From Unio delphinus (Eukaryota > Mollusca > Bivalvia > Unionida > Unionidae): a stretch of DNA of 64,000 nt. The notes beneath the pieces were generated by a model, which worked only from the letters and a program-made list of their open reading frames with translations, ran no database searches and had not been told where the DNA came from. A program made the translations under genes and the position numbers. This document shows positions 54,806-62,214 of the stretch, in pieces; positions within the stretch are counted from its first letter, which is position 1; every line of letters starts with the position of its first letter. Location of the stretch: contig JAQISU010000246.1 of the NCBI GenBank assembly GCA_029339505.1, positions 2,196,501-2,260,500 of the forward strand. The letters are read 5' to 3'.

Positions 54806-55163
54806 ATTCCACCATTCATCACATTGTATTGTGTCGTCATTTGATCCAAGCATCTATTCAGGCTAATAAAGACTGACCACTAAAAAAAAGAGATGACAAG
54901 CAAAAACATCACAAAGAAAACATTTAATTAGATTAATAATTTTAATATGTGTGTGCTATAATAGCGAAATAATTAAATTGTGAGATGGGTCTTAATACTA
55001 GTATGAAGCATTTTGGCTTACTTGCCAGTAAAACACGTGGCCCGACTAAGTTATGGCCTTCGTGGCATTAAGCACAAAAGGATCGTTCGGATTACTTTGT
55101 GAATCGACATCCATTCCAAATCCCGTACTGCATATCACATCCATTGTAAAGGCGCCAAACAAA
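41405..55163 (-). CDS. cytochrome P450, CYP3 clan (N-terminal exons not found)
   Basis: Nine minus-strand exons join in phase: 55163-55058, 52528-52405, 51904-51783, 50546-50441, 49706-49549, 49111-49023, 48429-48292, 42183-42030 and 41479-41405. They encode about 357 residues of a heme monooxygenase of the endoplasmic reticulum. Diagnostic motifs: FGAFTMDVICSTGFGMDVDS (CYP3-type), I-helix AAFDTTSS with the proton-relay Asp-Thr, K-helix ETFR (ExxR), DPERF, and heme loop PFGAGPRNCIGKR with the cysteine ligand. The first ~140 residues (membrane anchor and A-C helices) were not found between 55164 and the window end. All introns fit AG/GT except the one after 55058, which would need a GC donor. 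Introns hold LINEs, minisatellites and microsatellites. Confidence 0.9.
42030..42183 (-). CDS. P450 heme-binding exon
   Basis: Starts with the G completing Arg of PERF, then SPENKDSIKPFTFLPFGAGP and RNCIGKRLALLQTKMAIVGM. The cysteine in RNCIG is the heme thiolate ligand. The donor CCC|GTCACT is weak, but it gives an exact in-phase join to the last exon. Confidence 0.9.
42184..43960. other. P450 intron with LINE/SINE tail and (TA)n
   Basis: A (TTGA)n run at about 42944-42973 preceded on its right by GCATTTTACAGCG is, on the minus strand, the CGCTGTAAAATGC(ATCA)n 3' end typical of molluscan LINEs or SINEs; its body would extend to the right. A segment at 43624-43655 (AGGTGGCTAACGACC..ATCAGGACCC) resembles the LINE 3'-UTR motif at 20.5 kb. 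A (TA)n array fills 43841-43930. Confidence 0.5.
43965..44730 (-). pseudogene. Jockey/Nimb-like LINE reverse transcriptase fragment in a P450 intron
   Basis: Minus-strand frames read NGPDEIHYPLLK near 44690, then RYLKTNNLISPFQRGNRYGR at 44420, IIWKEHLVVRFTLF (palm motif A region) and, near 44150-44000, SLLSETLFNIKIKSITKCLS then GVHCSLYNLIFSYYVVDRRT. Order and spacing follow a Jockey-type reverse transcriptase. The catalytic box should be YVDD; here it reads NLIF, so the active site is destroyed. Ends at a (TA)n array. Confidence 0.75.
45050..45620 (-). pseudogene. ORF1 (gag-like) fragment of the same Jockey-type LINE
   Basis: On the minus strand the frames give VSRRFNGKTLPEKLCSLFPF, EIFKRTKIQDVTAIHRIRI, FTFNTLALFKVVKTELMQV and PLRCYKYSKYDHQKDTYSKT. 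In Jockey/Nimb ORF1 proteins the corresponding order is a phenylalanine-rich TFNTP.LP..VK..Y..V strand followed by a CCHC knuckle (RC.KC...GH....C). The knuckle has lost its second Cys and its His here. Orientation and position match the reverse transcriptase at 44 kb, but the endonuclease between them is missing. Confidence 0.55.
45700..46260. other. P450 intron, no feature assigned
   Basis: Several overlapping ORFs of 60-100 codons on both strands, none with recognisable motifs. May be decayed LINE sequence. Confidence 0.3.
46270..47870 (+). other. possible LTR or promoter-bearing repeat
   Basis: Contains a TATA box (AGTATATAAGGC) at about 46422, an AATAAAA at about 47439, a 36-bp tandem duplication at about 47503-47574 (unit around AGTATAGTTTGATGTTTGTG) and, near the right end, GGTAACAATTGTGTTACAGC. 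TATA plus polyadenylation signal within one non-coding block suggests an LTR, but no primer-binding site, TG..CA ends or neighbouring retroelement protein was found. Confidence 0.25.
46715..46990. repeat. minisatellite, ~22 bp unit
   Basis: First a GATGGCGCATCTAATGGCGC-type array, then copies of TGATAGCATCTCTGATAACATC. A 22-bp unit is not divisible by three, so all frames stay open and cycle through the same residues (DAIRCYQRCYQM...). The long ORFs here are artefacts. Confidence 0.85.
48292..48429 (-). CDS. P450 exon, K-helix to PERF region
   Basis: Acceptor TCTTACAG, then FNREALVDTEIYGVKILKGL, DVNIPIYSLHLDPEFWPNPH, IFDPER. Donor AAAG|GTGTGT. The HLDPEFWP...F.PER block is characteristic of CYP3-clan proteins. 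Confidence 0.9.
49023..49111 (-). CDS. P450 exon with the ExxR motif
   Basis: Acceptor TTTTTTCAG, then SQPVYDNVFKLQYLDIVVSE, TFRIYPPARR. The Glu and Arg of SETFR form the invariant K-helix salt bridge. Donor GGAG|GTTGGT. Confidence 0.9.
49549..49706 (-). CDS. P450 exon with the I-helix
   Basis: Encodes LTDNEVLANAIIFLLAAFDT, TSSLLTFVSYCLAVNQTVQD, KLRSEIDKELGK. AAFDTTSS is the oxygen-activation motif (A-x-x-D/E-T-T). Acceptor TTTCCAG, donor CAAA|GTATGT. Confidence 0.9.
49852..49914. repeat. (GA)n microsatellite in a P450 intron
   Basis: About 31 GA units. Confidence 0.95.
50441..50546 (-). CDS. P450 exon, H-helix region
   Basis: Acceptor TTATACAG, donor AGAG|GTAAGA. Encodes NYRDLIQLMINAHKEQDSNS, EEQVESLNIDSYKKR. 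The DLIQLMI..H segment is the usual D-L-L-Q-L-M stretch before the I-helix in CYP3 proteins. Confidence 0.85.
50640..51780. other. P450 intron, no feature seen
   Basis: AT-rich with short ORFs on both strands; nothing recognised. Confidence 0.4.
51783..51904 (-). CDS. P450 exon, G-helix region
   Basis: Acceptor CATTTCAG, donor AAAA|GTAAGA. Encodes MFPDFQRFMKGLPIMDKRAL, EFFKEATKSVIQERRSSTSK, matching the FP.....F.......F......I..R segment of CYP3 proteins. Confidence 0.85.
52405..52528 (-). CDS. P450 exon, F-helix region
   Basis: Acceptor CCCAAAAG (poor pyrimidine tract), donor ATCG|GTGGTC. Encodes VAGLDALPSIILASIPFHFP, LHFTSFFYVYTLPFIGGILD, I. The hydrophobic LPF.G.LD.. segment sits where CYP3 proteins have FPFLTPILE..N. 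Phase fits on both sides; weaker splice sites make this the least certain exon. Confidence 0.65.
53200..54655 (+). pseudogene. Jockey/Nimb-like LINE 3' end (RNase H, C-terminus, 3' UTR)
   Basis: Inserted in a P450 intron, antisense to the gene. Frames give the pre-RNase H linker (FGIRISSSFDSIKINLSTV), RNase H motifs TDGSN, SAEIRAIDFALKL and IFCNSLSVL, then LVKNTELSIAYNIVYFWLSI, HFGIKSNEEGHRLAKMALSQ and the C-terminal GHTYITHSHILKGEDPPEYV, SCNEPFTVKHFM. The third RNase H acid is Asn (FCNS) where the 15.5-kb copy keeps Asp. The 171-codon ORF 53802-54317 is intact to its natural end. The 3' UTR ends GCGCCGTTAAAAATCATGTA then ATCAATCGATCAATCAG, the classic tail of molluscan LINEs. Confidence 0.8.
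54720..54799. repeat. (TA)n microsatellite
   Basis: About 40 TA units, 65 bp after the LINE tail. Confidence 0.95.
55058..55163 (-). CDS. P450 exon, first one recognised
   Basis: Acceptor GACTTTCAG, encodes LFGAFTMDVICSTGFGMDVD, SQSNPNDPFVLNATK. The position where CYP3 genes have their intron (after DPFV.N..K) coincides here with AAG|GCCATA, a GC dinucleotide in place of GT. If not spliced there, the frame meets TAG twelve bases later. Confidence 0.8.
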
Positions 55164-55169
55164 CTGAAA

Positions 55170-55960
55170 GTCAAGTTAAGAACATATTGTTAATTCAATA
55201 TTTGCTTCATAATGTTCTATTACAGATATAACTGTACCAAATATACAACCCCAGGTGGGCGGACCTTAAGGTGTAGGAAAGACGGCATTCAGACTGGTGC
55301 GATATGTAAGAGTTGTAATTTCTGTTAGGCTTAAAAAAAAGTTAAGCCTCTTGAGAACATGTAAGATTATGTTAATTCATATCTAGATAATATTTTGATT
55401 TGTTATGATTTTTAAAATAAAAGTGGTAAACATGACTGAAAATGTGTCTGTTTTTGACTAGATAACTCTTACCATTGTCAGGTTCCAGCAGAGTTATCTC
55501 TCTTAAATGCAATGGAGTACCTGAGTTTTGTCCTTGTCAAATTGAAAATGTTAAAGATTGATCTCTATGACAGTACCATGCGTGCTGAAGTAGGATAGAA
55601 TGTATATTTATTTCAGAAAACGTTAGCATTGAGGTCTATGGAAAAACATTTCGTACAGTGATACTTACATATCCACAATATCTTGGTCAAAGGGAGATAA
55701 CAAAGATGGTTTCAAAAATCTTACCTTTGTTTTATAACAGCAATGTGATTAATGATTTCATAGACTACACAAGTATCACTAGAATTGCCGAAAATTTGAT
55801 TTCGACCAAACATTTTTATAAATTAAATTACATTTGATACCAATACACCGATATATCGACTTCATTTTATTTCTTCAATAATAGGGAAAACTACTCAATT
55901 TAGTAAAATGATAAAATAAAACAGAGACAGTCATACATATATTTATTTTGCTATAAAGAA
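55170..55960. other. non-coding, no P450 exon found
   Basis: The P450 N-terminal exons were looked for here on the minus strand without success. Confidence 0.4.
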
Positions 55961-55964
55961 TATA

Positions 55965-56285
55965 GAATTAATAAATTTTGTTAAAAATATTTATAAGGAT
56001 GGTGTTATCAATATTATTAGTTAGATTTACATCTATGAATGAAACATGCTTACTAGATGCAGTATACGTAAATTTAATGTTTAAGTCAAAATGATTTAGG
56101 CGACCAAAGAATTGTTTCAGTTCTTCAGTTGATTTGTTCCAGATCATGAATGTTGTAAAAAATTCTGAACAGATGGATTATTTTTAAAAAACTCTTTTTC
56201 TAACTTACCCATGAAAAGTGAAGCGTATGAAGGAGCCATATGACACCCCATTGCCGTATGCACTATTTGGATCATGTTCTTATCA
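55965..56285 (-). pseudogene. Penelope-like element reverse transcriptase fragment
   Basis: The minus strand reads QIVHTAMGCHMAPSYASLFM, GKLEKEFF, then after frameshifts FFGRLNHFDLNIKFTYTASS, KHVSFIDVNL. TAMG..MAPSYA.LFMG is the hallmark of Penelope-like reverse transcriptases and the FIDV/FLDV strand follows in the expected place. Only about 100 residues survive. Confidence 0.8.
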
Positions 56286-56633
56286 TTAAATTTAAAAAAA
56301 AATATTTAAAGACAAGTTTATTATTTTAAACATATCTTCACTAGACAGTATTATATTGTTAGTATTAGGATGATACCAATACTAACTCTCTACTCGATTT
56401 GTCTTTTATGCTAAAGATATTATGCATGGAGACGTGAATAGACTCGTAAAAGAAGCTTATTGCGTTTGTAAGTTAGATACTTAGTATCCTAATGGTTTTA
56501 ATACTAATGCACTATACACATGTCTAATTGATAAATTGTATATCTTTTATAGCAATATAATTGGTATGACTGTTTGTCTCAATTTTGTTATTATTCAGAT
56601 TGCATTAGAGACTAATGTATTGTTTCGATCATG

Positions 56634-56636
<3 letters not shown>

Positions 56637-56682
<46 letters not shown>
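56637..56682. repeat. (TA)n microsatellite at the 5' boundary of the RTE element
   Basis: About 23 TA units ending exactly where the GC-rich RTE 5' end begins. Confidence 0.95.
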
Positions 56683-56684
<2 letters not shown>

Positions 56685-57474
56685 GGTGCTCGGGGTGCTC
56701 TGGGAGGGGTAGTACCTCTGGTGGGTGGCATGTCGTGCTCCCTTCGGGAGTAGCCTGCCCATCTTTGTCCTCGCCAGGCGCTCAGCACTCACCTGTGGCT
56801 CCAAGCAGCTGTAGCATGCACAGCGGCTACACCACGGGCAACGGCTTCGACTGGCCGGCTAAACCAGGTGGAGGATAGCCGACGGGCCTTAAACCCTCGG
56901 TGACTTAGGAGCTTGCCTATCCTTGCATGTAAAGCCAGATTCGGCAGAATGGGCGGAAGAGATCAACTGAGTGATCCAACGGCCACAAAGGCAAATCTGC
57001 AAACGCTTTGTGGAGAGCGTAGGGTATGACAAGGCACGGAAGACGTCATAGCCATCCAATGCAGCCGAAGTAGTCCCCAGCCGTGACGAATCTTCGTATC
57101 ACTGAGTTCTAACTACCAAGGCCGAGAGAGTGAGGCTGTCCCTGTGCAAAGGCTGTTTCACTTTAACCTCCTTCACGCACAGGTTGTGTTGTGCACCTAT
57201 CATTCATCCTTCCCATCACACTCATCGTTCTTTATCTACACCTACCAAAGTCCTACGGCGATGGGCGGCTGGCGACGCAACAGGTGGAGATGACCACTGG
57301 GAGTTGTAGTCAGAGACCTGCACGTAGGCGACCCTTGGACAAGTGGTAGTTCTGCTCTGTACGCAAGGCAGCAGCACAGTTCGGCAGCATCAAGGGGTGG
57401 ATGAGCAGACTTTTTTAGGACGGCGCTGCTCACCCTGAATAGAGAAAAGACTTGAAAAGGTGGCCTAAAAAAGC

Positions 57475-58640
57475 TTGCCTTGTAAAAAATCTGGTCAGCA
57501 TACCGCGGCTGGCAAGATCATCCATATCTGCGGTCAAAATAATCGAAGAAAAAAACTTATTATTGGAGCATGGAACATCCGTACTCTCATGGGCAAAGAG
57601 AACGTAGCAAGACACCACAGGAGAACAGCTCTAGTTTCTAAGGAGCTAACATGCTACAATATTGACATTGCATCCTTGAGTGAAACCAGGTTCGCAGAAG
57701 AGGGTTCTCTTACTGAGCTAGCCAGCGGCTACACATTCTTCTGGAAAGGAAAAGCTCAAAATGAGGACAGGATCCATGGAGTCGGCCTGGCTATCAAATC
57801 AAGTCTTCTGAAGCAGCTCCCGGAAATGCCTTTTGGTATCATGAGAGGCTAATGAAATTGTGAATACCTACAAGCCACAAACGGCACGCAACAATCATCA
57901 GTGCATACGCCCCTACCCTATCGAATCAAACAGAAACCATCGAGCAGTTCTATACCGACCTCAGCTCTGTACTTAGCTCAATTTCAGCTGACGACAAGAT
58001 CATACTACTGGGGGACTTCAATGCCCGTGTTGGCTGCGATTATGTTCGATGGAAAGATGTGTTTGGCAAGCACGGTGTCGACAGAATGAACAGCAACGGC
58101 CTGCTCCTACTCAGCAAATGCACAGAATTGAACCTCCTAATCACAAACTCAATGTCCAGAATGGCTGAAAAACACAAGAACACCTGGATGCAACCCAGAT
58201 CTCGCCAATGGCACTTAATTGACTATGTAATAGTACGCCAGCGGGATGCCAAGGATGTCCAAATCACCAAGGCCATGCAAGGAGCAAAATGCTTGACAGA
58301 CCACAGACTTGTCAGAACTACCCTACTGCTGAACATTGCCCCTCACCACCTAAGACGTGCTAAGCTTGTGCGCACAGCCCTCAACGTTTTCAAACTGCAG
58401 CAGCCTTCCACCCAGCTCAATTTCCAGAAGAGACTAGATGACATGCTGTCAACAAACGAACCGTTATGTGGAAACGCCTCTGAAAAATGGAACAAGCTCA
58501 GGGACATAATAACAGAAACAGCTATGGCAACCATGGGTCCAAAGAAGCGAATCCATCAAGACTGGTTCGACGAGAACAACACTGCCATTGAAGATCTGCT
58601 CGCCAGAAAAAACAAAGCTTTTATGGACTGGCAGAATGAC
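57475..58640 (+). pseudogene. RTE endonuclease domain (frameshifted)
   Basis: An apurinic/apyrimidinic-type endonuclease that nicks target DNA. First frame: KLIIGAWNIRTLMGKENVAR (Asn of the WN motif) and IDIASLSETRF (catalytic Glu). The frame shifts near 57840 and continues RHATIISAYAPTLSNQTET, KIILLGDFNARVGCD (Asp and Asn) and then NTWMQPRSRQWHLIDYVIV, LTDHRLV (the terminal DH pair). All the catalytic blocks are present, only split across two frames and one TGA. Confidence 0.85.
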
Positions 58641-60582
58641 TAACTCCATCCCCAAGAAAGATCGCTTCAAATCCTATCAGGCTGAGGCTCCGAGAGAAAT
58701 CCGCAAGATGCATGACCAATGGTGTGAAAAGAAAGCTGATGAAGTGCAAAGCTATGCCGACACTAACAACTCCAAAGAGTTATACAACGCCATCAAGTCA
58801 ATCTTCAGCCACACAAAGTCCAGCTCTACGCTCTTGCTTGCTGCAGATGGCAGTACATTAATAAAAGACAAGAATGGCATTAAGGAAAGATGGAAAGAGC
58901 ACTTTAATCAGCTCCTAAACCTGCCCTCATCGGTCAGCCAATCTGTTCTTCACCAAATACCCCAACAGCCAACGCTCAACCAACTGGATATTCCGCCAAA
59001 GATGGAAGAATTGAGAAGGGCCATTAAACAAACAAACTGTGGCAAGGCACCTAGAAAGGATGGTATCCCAGCGGAGGTGTACAAGACTCTCAGTAAGCAG
59101 TCACTGGAGGCATTCTACGACGTGCTAATCGGCATCTGGACGAAAGAAGAGATGCCAGATGACCTCCGTGATGCATCAATTGTGACCTTCTATAAAAATA
59201 AAGGCACACGTATGGACTGCAGTAACAACGGAAGCATCTCCCTGCTTTCCGTTGCTGGCAAAATACTTGTTCGCATCTTGCTCAACAGGCTTATTGCAGC
59301 AGTGTCAGAAAATAACCTCCCCGAGTCTCAGTGTGGTTTTCGCCCAGACCGCAGCACCGTTGACATGATCTTCGCTGTGAGACAAGTCCAAGAGAAGTGC
59401 CTTGAGCATAACATGAATCTATATGCTGTATTCTTGGATCTGACAAAGGCTTTCGATACAGTCAACAGAGACGCACTGTGGGTAGTACTCAAGAAACTTG
59501 GTTGTCCTCAGAAGTTTACCAACCTCATCCGGCTCCTCCACATTGACGTGAATGGAAAGATTCTCTCAGATGGTGAACCCTCAGAGAAATTCCCCATATC
59601 TAATGGTGTCAAACAGGGTTGTGTATTCGCTCCAGTACTCTTCAACCTCTTCTTCACACAGGTACTGCTCCATGCCATCCGGGACATTAACACTGGCATC
59701 TACATTAGGTATCGCCTGGATGGATCAGTGTTTGATCTCCGTCGCCTAGCTGCAAAAACCAAGACACTAGAAAGACTCATCATTGATGCAATCTTTGCAG
59801 ATGACTGCGCCCTCATGGCCCATGAAGAGACTCACATACAAGCAATCGTGGACAGATTCTCTGAAACCTCGAACCTATTTAGACTCACAATTAGTCTAGG
59901 AAAGACAGAAGTCATCTTCCAGCCCGCCCCAAACACAGTCCATTCGCAACCCTGTATCACTATTGGCGACACGCAGCTGAAGAATGTGGACAGAATCAAA
60001 TACCTTGACAGCACAATATCTAGTGATGGCTCTCTGGACAAAGAGATCACTGCGAGGACCCCAAAAGCCAGTCAAGCACTAGGACGACTCCGAACCAAGG
60101 TCTTGCAGTACAAGGACATACGCCTGTCAACAAAGCTGAAGGTGAACAATGCAGTTGTCCTCACTTCTCTATTATATGGCTGTGAAACGTGGACACTCTA
60201 CAGAAGGCACATCAGTCAATTAGAACAATTCCACCAGCGCTCCCTGAGATCCATTATGCGGATCAATTGGCAGGACCGAATCACCAGCCTGGAAGTCCTT
60301 GATAGAGCCAACACAACAAGCATCGAAGCCAAAATAATCCAGGGCCGGCTTCGATGGACTGGCCATGTCATCCGCATGGATCAAATCAGAATCCCAAAGC
60401 AGTTGTTCTATAGTGAGTTATCCCTGTGGAACCGAAACCAAGGCCACCCTCACAAGAGGTAAAAAGACAACCTCAAGACAAACATCAAATGGGCAGACCT
60501 TCAACCACGCCAGCTCGAGCTCGCTGCCTCAGACAGAAAGCATTGGCGAGCCCTGATCAGAAAAGCCTGTTCCACCTTTTAG
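58588..60582 (+). pseudogene. RTE reverse transcriptase, thumb and C-terminus
   Basis: One frame of 624 codons (58588-60462) carries all palm motifs: SQCGFRPDRSTVDMIFAVRQ, YAVFLDLTKAFDTVNRDALW (motif A Asp), SNGVKQGCVFAPVLFNLFF (motif B), IFADDCALM (catalytic FADD) and the RTE-type GCETWTLYRRHISQLEQF, LRWTGHVIRMD. A TAA at 60460 replaces one residue, after which the frame continues KDNLKTNIKWADLQPRQLEL to a stop near 60580. Beyond that, decayed frames include CPTRNRMCVSEFGLRSHIRV, a C-terminal Cys/His motif. Usual start unclear: the frame joins the endonuclease through an indel near 58636. Confidence 0.85.
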
Positions 60583-60784
60583 GCTGACCGCCGCCAGCGT
60601 CTTGCTGCAACCCGTGAGACACGCCACAGAAATGTATCCCAGATACTAAGAACAACCGGTGTCCCATGCCCCACCCGCAACCGCATGTGTGTATCGGAAT
60701 TCGGACTCCGGAGTCACATACGCGTCTACCGTTGAATGAAAGTGCACAACTTGTCTTTCTCGACTCGAGAGACTGCCAAGAAGA

Positions 60785-60786
<2 letters not shown>

Positions 60787-60860
<74 letters not shown>
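60787..60860. repeat. (TA)n microsatellite at the 3' end of the RTE element
   Basis: About 37 TA units directly after the element. Confidence 0.95.
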
Positions 60861-60863
<3 letters not shown>

Positions 60864-60869
60864 GTTATG

Positions 60870-61400
60870 ATGATGCATATCATTTATGACGTTACCTAAT
60901 GACGTGATTGTCATGTTAAAAAATTCCAAGGTTTTGAAATTAAACGGATTTTTTGCAATACGATTGGCTGTAAACGGTCAAGTTATACTGATTTTGAATT
61001 CTTTACATATCGATAAATTATGGGACTGCCTTCGTTTTTTTTTTTTTGGTATTGTTTGCGATATAAATAAACATTGCAAACACGTCAATGAGAAACGATA
61101 GTTTCGTTTTAGAATTGTTTTATTTAGCAAATACTAATCATACCCTTTTTATTGTTTTTCCGATATTCTATGATTGAAATGCATGGTTTACAATTTGGGT
61201 TTCATCTGCTACAAAGTCGCACAAAGATGCTGCCCTTCAGTACTGTTGTGGATTTTTCACTGCAGTTTTCTGCCGAGTTTTAAAAAAAAAAAGAATTACA
61301 CGATAAGGAATTAAAAGAAATAATATCAACGATTGAAGTAGGTGAAGATTGATTTGATGATTATGCGATAGATGTTACAAACGCTGAAAATGAAACAGAA
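60870..61400. other. non-coding, no gene seen
   Basis: AT-rich with poly-T and poly-A runs; nothing recognised. Confidence 0.4.
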
Positions 61401-61409
61401 CAGAGATCG

Positions 61410-61890
61410 ATCCAATAATAATAATTATAATAATAATAATAATAATAATAATGATAATAATAATAATGAAGACTTTGTATAGCGCCTAATCTTTAGAAGC
61501 TCTAAGCTATTTAAAACATCTATAATGATATGAATATAAAAAAAAAAGAAAACAAAAACAAAAACACTGAACTTGGAATACAAAAAAATGCTGAAAATAT
61601 TTAAGGTAGGAAACAATTTTAGGTCTTTAAATTTGTTCTTGCAGTCGAGAAAGGTGTGTTTTAAGAGCACATTTGTGTCTAATTACAATGGGCAATTCAT
61701 TCCACGTTGCTGGGCCCTGGTATGCGAAAAAACGTCCATAAGACTTCGTTTTCATACTGGGAATAACGAGTATACGATTGTCAAAAGAGGCGCGTTAGTA
61801 TCTTGCTGGTATGTGAGGACGGATAGGTATGTTGGACTGGAGTCCGCAAGTGAAACGTATCACAGAGAACAAATTTTGTGTTTGATTCCT
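61410..61890 (+). repeat. dispersed repeat, copy 2 (starts with AAT microsatellite)
   Basis: Begins with (AAT)n at about 61417-61467, then TTTGTATAGCGCCTAATCTT and the same landmark series as 4795-5420. Same orientation as copy 1. The 111-codon ORF across it is not matched by an equivalent in copy 1, so it is probably not coding. Confidence 0.75.
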
Positions 61891-62214
61891 TCACAGAACA
61901 CAACATGATCTCAATCAATCTAGCCATATATATTAACACCAATAGCGTGGGAACTGGGTAAATACATTTTCAGGCTACTGAGAAACATAAACCAATATTC
62001 AATAAATTTTGTAAAGACTTCAAAGCGGTTGAAATAAATCAATACTCAGAGGTTACTAAGCGAAATGCAAAACGGAGCATTAGCGTTTTCAATGGCGATT
62101 TTTAAAATTTTTTTCTTCTTTTAATTTTGTTTGCTTATTTAAAAACAAAAACGTTTGTGGGTTTTGGTGGCATGGTTTAATATGACCACTTGCAGAAAAA
62201 ATATAAACATATTT

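Larger units (their letters stand above)
56683..60786 (+). mobile_element. nearly complete RTE-type LINE
   Basis: Starts with an ~800-bp GC-rich leader (much less AT-rich than the surroundings), followed by endonuclease (57540-58340), linker, reverse transcriptase (about 58980-60000), thumb and a C-terminal Cys/His motif, and ends at (TA)n. About 4.1 kb. Only a few lesions break the coding region: a frameshift near 57840, a TGA near 57864, a frameshift near 58636 and a TAA at 60460. This is the youngest and best preserved retroelement in the window. (TA)n arrays bound both ends. Confidence 0.85.

Noticed and set aside
61573..61908. 111-codon ORF
   Set aside because: Lies inside a dispersed repeat whose other copy at 4.8 kb has no equivalent frame.
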